NCBI GenBank assembly: GCA_934699135.1 | Contig: CAKUVM010000079.1 | Location: forward strand, 1 to 5,424 | DNA from: an uncultured Bacteroidales bacterium | GTDB taxonomy: Bacteria > Bacteroidota > Bacteroidia > Bacteroidales > Marinilabiliaceae | Length of the DNA stretch: 5,424 nucleotides | Reading direction: 5' to 3' | Shown here: positions 1-4,391 of the stretch, piece after piece | Layout: each line of letters begins with the position of its first letter | Position numbering within the stretch: the stretch's first letter is position 1 | Program-made: the position numbers and the translations under genes | The notes under the pieces: model-generated | Databases searched by the model: none | What the model was told of the DNA's origin: nothing | Seen by the model: only the letters and a program-made list of their open reading frames with translations

Positions 1-90
1 GGTGAAATACGCAAAATTTATTGCATGCCTTGGACTTGCGTTCCCTCATTATTAGTGACCCTAAATAGCCAATGAGAGAACAGAGAGCCG
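1..90. other. 3' flank of sdaA, no recognisable feature
   Basis: This is the non-coding stretch downstream of the sdaA stop codon on the minus strand. I looked for a GC-rich stem followed by a T-run in the minus direction and found none. The plus strand holds no convincing gene start or promoter either. Transcription of the four-gene minus-strand unit may end further left or by a Rho-type mechanism, but the window does not show which. Confidence 0.5.
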
Positions 91-1302
91 TCAGTCGTCA
101 ATCTCAATCTTCGCCAACCCGCCCTCGCTTGTCTCTTTATACACCGAGGGGAGGTCGTGTCCCGTCTGTTTCATCACTTCCACCACGTGGTCAAAGGATA
201 CGCGGTGTCGCCCGTCGGAGAATGTCGAATACAGGTTCACGTCGAGGGCGCGCGCCGCGGCGTAGGCGTTACGCTCAATGCACGGGATCTGCACCATTCC
301 GCATACGGGGTCGCACGTCATGCCCAGATGATGCTCCAGCCCCATCTCCGCGGCATACTCAATCTGTGTGGTGCTGCCGCCGAAGAGCTGGTTGGCCGCC
401 GCCGCGGCCATGGCGCAAGCCACGCCCACCTCGCCTTGGCAACCCACTTCCGCTCCGGCTATTGAGGCGTTCTCTTTCACAATGTCGCCGACAAGCCCTG
501 CCGTGGCCAACGCCCTCAAAATCCGCTTCTCGGAAAACTCTCGCGTGACGGCCAGGTGATACAGCACCGCCGGGAGCACGCCACAGGAGCCGCACGTCGG
601 GGCTGTCACAATGCGTCCGCCGCCCGCGTTTTCCTCACTCACCGCAAGGGCGTAGGCGAAGACGAGGCCGCGGCTCTGAAGGCTGGGTTTTGAGCCGCTG
701 GAGCGGTAGTAGTAGGAAGCCGCCTTGCGGCGCAGGTGAAGCGGGCCGGGCAAGACTCCCTCATTGTCAAGGCCGTTGCGGATGGCGGCCTTCATTGTGT
801 CCCAAACAGTGGCCAGATAGTCCCATACGTCGCTCTCCTCGTATTGGTCAACATATTCCCAGTAACTCTTGCCCGTGTGGCTGCACCAGTGGATTATGTC
901 CGTCATGTGTGTGAGCGGGTAAATGTCTTGCGGTTGCCAAGCCCCTCCGGCCGACGTGCCGTCACTCAACGCCCCGCCGCCCACACTGTATACTCGCCAC
1001 GAGGCCATCTCCGACCCGTCGGCGGCGAACGCCTTGAAGTCCATCCCGTTGGTGTGGAAAGGAAGCACCGTCTCGGGGCGCCAGACAATGTCTGTCTTGG
1101 CCAGTGGCTCCAGCACGTCCAGTATGGCGCGGTCCGTAAGGTGTCCGCGCCCCGTGGCGGCTAAGCTGCCGTAGAGCGTAACCTCGTAGCGGGCCGCCCC
1201 GCCGTGCCGTCCTGAAAAAATCTCGGCGGCTCTCCGCGGCCCCATGGTGTGGCTGCTCGACGGCCCGTTGCCTATCCTATATAGTTCTTTGATGCTCTTC
1301 AT
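91..1302 (-). CDS. sdaA: L-serine dehydratase (L-serine ammonia-lyase), iron-sulfur, single-chain
   Basis: This cytoplasmic enzyme converts L-serine to pyruvate and ammonia using a [4Fe-4S] cluster instead of pyridoxal phosphate. The 403 residues carry the beta domain first and the catalytic alpha domain second, fused in one chain as in E. coli SdaA and slightly shorter than it. The N-terminal serine-contact motif GPSSSHTMGP is at residues 13-22 and the TAPTCGSCG motif at 233-241. Probable cluster cysteines are C288 (EVGCQGE), C330 (GMTCDP) and C341 (IPCIERN). Their spacing of 42 and 11 residues is the same as for C343, C385 and C396 of the Legionella enzyme. The start is secure because the family begins within a few residues of this point. 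The chain ends KIEIDD, without the terminal cysteine that serves as the fourth iron ligand in Legionella. It is the last gene of the probable operon, 33 bases after the barrel gene, with no strong Shine-Dalgarno sequence. Confidence 0.96.
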   Translation of the reverse strand: MKSIKELYRIGNGPSSSHTMGPRRAAEIFSGRHGGAARYEVTLYGSLAATGRGHLTDRAILDVLEPLAKTDIVWRPETVLPFHTNGMDFKAFAADGSEMASWRVYSVGGGALSDGTSAGGAWQPQDIYPLTHMTDIIHWCSHTGKSYWEYVDQYEESDVWDYLATVWDTMKAAIRNGLDNEGVLPGPLHLRRKAASYYYRSSGSKPSLQSRGLVFAYALAVSEENAGGGRIVTAPTCGSCGVLPAVLYHLAVTREFSEKRILRALATAGLVGDIVKENASIAGAEVGCQGEVGVACAMAAAAANQLFGGSTTQIEYAAEMGLEHHLGMTCDPVCGMVQIPCIERNAYAAARALDVNLYSTFSDGRHRVSFDHVVEVMKQTGHDLPSVYKETSEGGLAKIEIDD

Positions 1303-1335
1303 GTTCGGTTCTACGTTTGTTGTCGGGCCTTGTTT

Positions 1336-2553
1336 CTAGAAAGCTTCGCGAATGTTGAAGTAAATGGCCTTGTCCCCGCGGCTGGATACGCCTCCGTCGA
1401 GCCTGAGGTTCAAACCTTTGCCAGGGAACACGGCCAGCCGCAGTCCGGCCCCGCACATGGCGTGGACTGAAGTGAATATGCCGCTAGCGTTCTCCGTCAC
1501 GTTTCCCAGTGCGCCGAAGGCCGTGGCCCCAATGCGCCAAAACAGCGGGGCGCGCAGTTCGGCTTGCGCCAGCCACGCCCCGCGGCCAAGATATTTGAGG
1601 TTGTGGCCAATGGCTCGCCCCAGGCGCGTGCCGCCGCAAGTGGCCATTTTGGTGAATGGCGCGTGGCCGCACCTGATGTCGGCGTAGCCTTGCAGGGCCA
1701 GGGCCATTTTGTCTCCTATGGGGACGTATCGGCGTGCGTCGAGCGTGATGGCGCAAAACTTGTGGCCACTGTCTCCCAACCGTCCATACCCAATGGCTTT
1801 GAGGCGAGTGTAGGCGCCCCGGCGCGGCCAGAGTGCATCGTCTCGCGTGTCATAGCCAATGGCGAGGCCAAGGCCGAAGTTGTCTCCTGCGCCCGCTCTG
1901 GTCAGGATGTTCACCCGGGCGGAGAGGCTATCGCCTTGAGGCGAAATGTTGGAGAATGAATAGTGGTCGACATCTAACGCTACGCCCATGCGCCATGGGC
2001 TCGCCCCTCCCAAGCCTTTGAGAAGCTCGGCGTTGAGCGTCAGACGGTTGAAGTCATATTCGCCAATGGCACTTTTGCCTTTTTGATTACCGGGCTCGTA
2101 GAGGTCGTCCGGTTGCCTAAAAGCCTCAATTTTTGCCGTCAGGTCTATGCTGTGGGGCAGGTGCACGTCGGCGTCGCACTGCACCTCAAACATTCGTTTG
2201 GTGGAGATAAGTATGGCCGGCGTTATGGTGGCTGGTTTTGGCAGCCTGTCCGCGTTAATCTGGAGCATGGGCATCACCCCCACGGCCAGCCCTGAGCGGC
2301 TGGAGTAAGATGCCGCCGGATAGATGGCCAGAGACCAACGGTCGCGGTCCATTGTGAGCGCGTCCAGCACGGTCTCGGCGAGCCTTATGACGCCGTCGGC
2401 CGCGCGTCGCAGAGTGCCGTCCGACGCTGTGTCGGCCACTTCAGACGGTTGGGCCGCCGCTGGCGCGCAAGCCCCGATGAGTGCCGCAAGAAAGGCGCCG
2501 AAGGTCGCCTTTAGGGGCTGATGCCACATCTGGCGTTGTCCGTGTTGGGCCAT
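1336..2553 (-). CDS. Outer-membrane beta-barrel protein, Omp85 (BamA/TamA-like) C-terminal domain
   Basis: This is a probable 16-strand-type outer-membrane barrel of 405 residues; its substrate or partner is unknown. Residues about 14-35 form an export signal, with a hydrophobic core and then APAAAQ. Family signs are YDTRDDALWPRRGAY (234-248), a GG turn and loop-6 region with R313 (307-325), AELRAPLFWR (331-340), GLRLAVFPGKGLNLRLDGG (370-388), and a C-terminal phenylalanine in IREAF, the usual barrel-assembly signal. There is no room for POTRA or patatin domains, so this is essentially a barrel with a short N-terminal segment (about 36-70). Its gap from the preceding DUF4294 stop is only 4 bases, which suggests translational coupling. 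A second start at M9 (position 2529) would give a more ordinary signal peptide. Oddities: loop 6 reads GRAI where the family has (V/M)RG(F/Y), five cysteines remain in the mature part, and a possible lipobox IGAC precedes C29. Family assignment is from pattern recognition; exact function is not known. Confidence 0.8.
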   Translation of the reverse strand: MAQHGQRQMWHQPLKATFGAFLAALIGACAPAAAQPSEVADTASDGTLRRAADGVIRLAETVLDALTMDRDRWSLAIYPAASYSSRSGLAVGVMPMLQINADRLPKPATITPAILISTKRMFEVQCDADVHLPHSIDLTAKIEAFRQPDDLYEPGNQKGKSAIGEYDFNRLTLNAELLKGLGGASPWRMGVALDVDHYSFSNISPQGDSLSARVNILTRAGAGDNFGLGLAIGYDTRDDALWPRRGAYTRLKAIGYGRLGDSGHKFCAITLDARRYVPIGDKMALALQGYADIRCGHAPFTKMATCGGTRLGRAIGHNLKYLGRGAWLAQAELRAPLFWRIGATAFGALGNVTENASGIFTSVHAMCGAGLRLAVFPGKGLNLRLDGGVSSRGDKAIYFNIREAF

Positions 2554-2557
2554 GTTG

Positions 2558-3148
2558 TCAATAATAACCCTGGTCTATGAGGTTCACCACGTTCTCTAAC
2601 GCCTTGTCTTCTCCATAAGGGTCATATTCCGTCTTTAGGTTAGACCCGAAAACTCTCGCTATGCCCTGCCACCAAAACGCCTTGAAACGACCTTTGAGCA
2701 GGCGTATGAGGTCGTAGCTCGTGCTGCCCGTCTCGCGGTCCACCAGTTTGATGAGTATGCGCCCTTGGCTGACGGTCAAGTGCTTGAGTTGGTACTCGTA
2801 TTCCTTGAAGAGTTCCTTCTCCTTGCGGTCTAGGAAAGCCTCGCGCTGCGCCTCGGATGTCATGGTGGCAAGGCTGTCGTTGATTATCTTTAGCTCTCTG
2901 GCCACCATCCGGGCGTAGGGCAGGGCTCGTTTCACGTTATAGACGTAACGCGTCCACCGCCTTTGCTGCCTTTTGTTCTTGAAACGCATCCTGGCCGTGC
3001 ACGTCACTTCGCGCAGGCGCACGTCGGGGATGGTGTCCCCGTCCACCACGTGCGCTCTGGTGAACACGTTGCGAGACTGCGCCGCGGCTCCGCGAGGCCA
3101 TAACAAGGCCCCCACGAGCAGGAGCGACAGCATGACCAAGGCTCTCAT
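2558..3148 (-). CDS. DUF4294 family exported protein, function unknown
   Basis: This is a 196-residue protein of a family widespread in Bacteroidota with no established function. Residues 1-24 form a signal peptide: M-R, then a leucine-rich core, then GAAAQ, so the mature protein is probably periplasmic or envelope-associated. The conserved body includes GDTIPDVRLREV (37-48), FKNKRQQRRWTRYVYNVKR (56-74), the helical charged stretch 84-120, LTVSQGRILIKLVDRETG (124-141), and FWWQGIARVFGSNLKTEYDPYGED (158-181). These resemble the family consensus as I remember it. The reading frame stays open upstream to 3301, but I chose 3148 because the signal peptide starts there and the longer form would overlap nfo by 130 bases. 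A purine-rich AAGAAGAGA lies upstream as a possible ribosome site. The gene sits 23 bases after nfo and 4 bases before the barrel gene. The mature protein is rich in Arg and Lys. No enzymatic motif is recognised. Confidence 0.88.
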   Translation of the reverse strand: MRALVMLSLLLVGALLWPRGAAAQSRNVFTRAHVVDGDTIPDVRLREVTCTARMRFKNKRQQRRWTRYVYNVKRALPYARMVARELKIINDSLATMTSEAQREAFLDRKEKELFKEYEYQLKHLTVSQGRILIKLVDRETGSTSYDLIRLLKGRFKAFWWQGIARVFGSNLKTEYDPYGEDKALENVVNLIDQGYY

Positions 3149-3171
3149 GACGACCGTCTCTTCTTGCTCCG

Positions 3172-4020
3172 TTATTTGCCCTCGGCGAAACCTTTCAGTG
3201 CGGCAATCTCTTGCGGCCATCGGCTCTCGTCCGGAGTCTCCAAGATGAGGGGGATGTTGTCGGTGCGCGGGTCCTGGAGCAGCCGGCGGAATGTGTCCCA
3301 CCCAATCAGCCCCTCACCCAGCGGGGCGTGACGGTCCACTTTGGAACCCGCTGGTTTCTGCGCGTCGTTTATGTGCATGCCGCGCAGGTTCTCACGGCCT
3401 ATGAGCTTGTCAAACTCGTCCCAAAAGGCGGTATAGCCCTCTTCTGAGGATATGTCATAGCCCGCGGCGAATGTGTGGCAGGTGTCAATGCACGCGCCAA
3501 TGCGGCTCTTGTCTTGTACCTTGTCCATTATGCGCGCGATGTGCCACAGGGCGAAGCCCATGTTGGAGCCTTGCCCCGCCGTGTTCTCAATGACGGCCAT
3601 CACGCCCTCCGTCTCGCTCAGCACAATGTTGAGGCTCTCGGCGATGAGATTGAGGCACACCTCTGGCTCCACTTCTTTCAAGTGGCTGCCGGGGTGGAGG
3701 TTGAGCATGGTCAGGCCCAGGGTGTGGCATCGCCGCGCCTCGTGGATGAACGAGTTGACAGATTTCAGCCTCTTCTCCGCATCGGGGTTGCCGAGGTTGA
3801 TAAGGTAGCTGTCATGCGGCAATATTTGCGCCGGAGTGTAGCCCAGCTCGGCGCAATTTTTCTTGAAGCCCTCAATCTCGAAGGTCTCCATGTCTTTGGC
3901 CAGCCACTGTCGCTGGTTTTTGGTGAAAAGGGCGAATGCCGTGGCCCCTATGGCGTGGGCGTTGAGAGGCGCGTTTTGCACCCCTCCGCTTGCGCTGACG
4001 TGCGCTCCAATGTATTTCAT
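3172..4020 (-). CDS. nfo: Endonuclease IV (AP endonuclease / deoxyribonuclease IV)
   Basis: This base-excision-repair enzyme cuts DNA 5' of abasic sites and removes blocked 3' ends, acting in the cytoplasm as a TIM barrel with three zinc ions. The 282 residues match the usual family length. All nine zinc ligands known from E. coli Nfo are present at identical numbering: H69, H109, E145, D179, H182, H216, D229, H231 and E261. They lie in motifs such as NLHPGS, VIENTAGQG, CIDTCHTFAAGYD, HINDAQ, KVDRHAPLGEG and LILETP. The start MKYIGAHVSASGG is the family's standard N-terminus. Upstream, AAGGA lies 12 bases before the ATG, and an exact Bacteroides -7 box lies 30 bases before it, so this is the first gene of the probable operon. 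It is intact with no odd residues. Its co-transcription with two envelope genes and a serine dehydratase has no obvious functional logic. Confidence 0.97.
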   Translation of the reverse strand: MKYIGAHVSASGGVQNAPLNAHAIGATAFALFTKNQRQWLAKDMETFEIEGFKKNCAELGYTPAQILPHDSYLINLGNPDAEKRLKSVNSFIHEARRCHTLGLTMLNLHPGSHLKEVEPEVCLNLIAESLNIVLSETEGVMAVIENTAGQGSNMGFALWHIARIMDKVQDKSRIGACIDTCHTFAAGYDISSEEGYTAFWDEFDKLIGRENLRGMHINDAQKPAGSKVDRHAPLGEGLIGWDTFRRLLQDPRTDNIPLILETPDESRWPQEIAALKGFAEGK

Positions 4021-4050
4021 CTCGTCTTTTTGTCCTTAAGTATATTCATT

Positions 4051-4058
4051 CAAAGATA
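4051..4058 (-). promoter_or_regulatory. Candidate -7 box for the nfo operon
   Basis: Read on the minus strand this is TATCTTTG, an exact match to the Bacteroides -7 consensus TAnnTTTG recognised by the primary sigma factor of that phylum. It lies 30 bases before the nfo ATG, giving a leader of roughly 20-25 nt. No clear TTTG -33 box sits at the expected spacing, which is common in Bacteroidota. This site would drive nfo, the DUF4294 gene, the barrel gene and sdaA together. Confidence 0.6.
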
Positions 4059-4130
4059 GTGATTATATCGTGATCGCGTCTTGCTTTTTCGTCCAAACCC
4101 AAGAGCCGTGTCCGCCATATGACTAAAGGT

Positions 4131-4148
4131 GCGCATTTTGCGCAAAAT
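4131..4148. repeat. 14-bp perfect palindrome overlapping a short hairpin
   Basis: ATTTTGCGCAAAAT at 4135-4148 is perfectly self-complementary, as expected for a site bound by a homodimeric regulator. The overlapping GCGCA-TTT-TGCGC at 4131-4143 can form a 5-bp stem instead, so the two structures exclude each other. The site lies about 110 bases upstream of the nfo start and about 245 upstream of nhaA. No regulator gene is present in the window to assign it to. Confidence 0.45.
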
Positions 4149-4160
4149 ATGTTGTATTTG

Positions 4161-4186
4161 CCGTCTTTAGCGTTGACGGACGTCAA
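4161..4186. repeat. Two overlapping, mutually exclusive inverted repeats
   Basis: CCGTC (4161-4165) is complementary to GACGG (4175-4179), with a 9-base loop. TTGACG (4173-4178) is complementary to CGTCAA (4181-4186) with a 2-base centre. GACG at 4175-4178 is shared, so only one pairing can form at a time. As DNA the second repeat looks like a 14-bp dyad operator; as RNA the pair looks like a small switch. Function is unknown. Confidence 0.35.
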
Positions 4187-4230
4187 AATAAAAACAAGGT
4201 AGACAGGCGTCCTTTACCGATTGCTGCTTC

Positions 4231-4275
4231 AAAGGTTGATAATCTGTCATTTTTAATGATTGAATGTCAGCCTTT
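4231..4275 (+). repeat. 45-nt near-perfect hairpin, plus-strand RNA likely
   Basis: The 21-base arms 4231-4251 and 4255-4275 are exactly symmetric around a TTT loop with no bulges. Of the 21 positions, 16 are Watson-Crick, three are G-U wobbles in plus-strand RNA (4236/4270, 4240/4266, 4246/4260), and two are mismatches (4242/4264 A-A, 4245/4261 T-T). The outer stem AAAGGUUGA with UCAGCCUUU is 9 continuous pairs and the apical stem UCAUU/AAUGA is 5. In minus-strand RNA the three wobbles would become A-C mismatches, so the structure favours transcription in the nhaA direction. No T-run follows, so it is not an ordinary terminator. It may be part of an nhaA leader or a small RNA. Confidence 0.5.
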
Positions 4276-4280
4276 ATCAT

Positions 4281-4308
4281 CTATTTTGTTCCGAAATGGG
4301 CAAAATAG
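4281..4308 (+). repeat. Second hairpin, 8-bp perfect arms extendable to 11 bp
   Basis: CTATTTTG (4281-4288) and CAAAATAG (4301-4308) are perfect inverted copies. In plus-strand RNA the stem extends inward by two U-G wobbles (4289/4300 and 4290/4299) and a C-G pair (4291/4298), leaving a CGAAAU loop. It begins only 5 bases after the larger hairpin and shows the same plus-strand bias in its wobbles. Alternatively the arms are two half-sites for a DNA-binding protein. Confidence 0.45.
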
Positions 4309-4352
4309 TACAAATGTAGCGTCGCGATATTCGTTCTATATTCTTATTTAGC

Positions 4353-4360
4353 TAAATTTG
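4353..4360 (+). promoter_or_regulatory. Candidate -7 box for nhaA
   Basis: TAAATTTG is an exact match to the Bacteroides -7 consensus TAnnTTTG. It lies 31 bases before the nhaA ATG, nearly the same distance as the -7 box of nfo from its start. TTCG at 4331-4334 is a weak -33 candidate with an 18-base spacer. If this is the only promoter, the hairpins at 4231-4308 are not in the nhaA mRNA. Confidence 0.55.
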
Positions 4361-4380
4361 CTGAGCAGTATAGACAACAC

Positions 4381-4391
4381 AAAGAAGAAAG
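4381..4391 (+). promoter_or_regulatory. Purine-rich ribosome-binding stretch of nhaA
   Basis: AAAGAAGAAAG directly precedes the ATG at 4392. It is a poor Shine-Dalgarno match but typical of the A-rich leaders of Bacteroidota. With the in-frame stop TAG at 4371-4373 it fixes ATG 4392 as the earliest possible ATG start of nhaA. Confidence 0.5.

Larger units (their letters stand above)
4021..4391. other. Divergent intergenic region, AT-rich and dense in inverted repeats
   Basis: This gap separates the divergent nfo and nhaA genes. It is visibly AT-richer than the coding DNA on either side. I find no convincing coding sequence on either strand. It holds one promoter candidate facing each way, near its two ends, and between them several inverted repeats listed separately (4131-4148, 4161-4186, 4231-4275, 4281-4308). 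The heptamer TATTTTG or its complement occurs four times (4143-4149, 4184-4190, 4282-4288, 4301-4307). No T-tract terminator follows any of the stems in either direction. Confidence 0.75.

Noticed and set aside
10..17. CGCAAAAT shared between the left edge and the palindrome at 4141-4148
   Set aside because: It is a single 8-base match with no symmetry at the left copy, so chance is sufficient.
72..1174. Several plus-strand open frames opposite sdaA (for example 72-548 and 736-1164)
   Set aside because: They are rich in Arg and Pro with no recognisable domain, and lie antisense to a well-supported enzyme gene.
1364..2521. Plus-strand open frames opposite the barrel gene (for example 1564-1959) and a second minus-strand frame at 1484-1756
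   Set aside because: All are out of frame with the family-supported coding sequence and have biased, domain-free composition.
3149..3301. Upstream extension of the DUF4294 frame to an ATG at 3301 (247 residues)
   Set aside because: It would overlap nfo by 130 bases, adds a low-complexity Pro/Arg-rich stretch, and would bury the clear signal peptide that starts at 3148.
3475..4059. 194-residue open frame on the plus strand opposite nfo
   Set aside because: It is fully antisense to a gene with all catalytic residues conserved, shows no family motif, and such frames are common opposite GC-rich genes.
4173..4275. Intrinsic terminator at one of the intergenic stems
   Set aside because: No T-tract follows any stem in the direction of transcription, and the flanking genes diverge, so no terminator is needed.
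4065..4330. ATATCG (4065-4070) and CGATAT (4325-4330) as terminal inverted repeats of a small mobile element
   Set aside because: The match is only 6 bases, no target-site duplication is visible, and the enclosed DNA contains the nearby regulatory signals.
4231..4391. Known sodium riboswitch or nhaA-associated motif RNA
   Set aside because: I cannot match the hairpins to the DUF1646 (Na+) or nhaA-I/II motif architecture, and those motifs are not ones I associate with Bacteroidota. An Infernal search would settle it.
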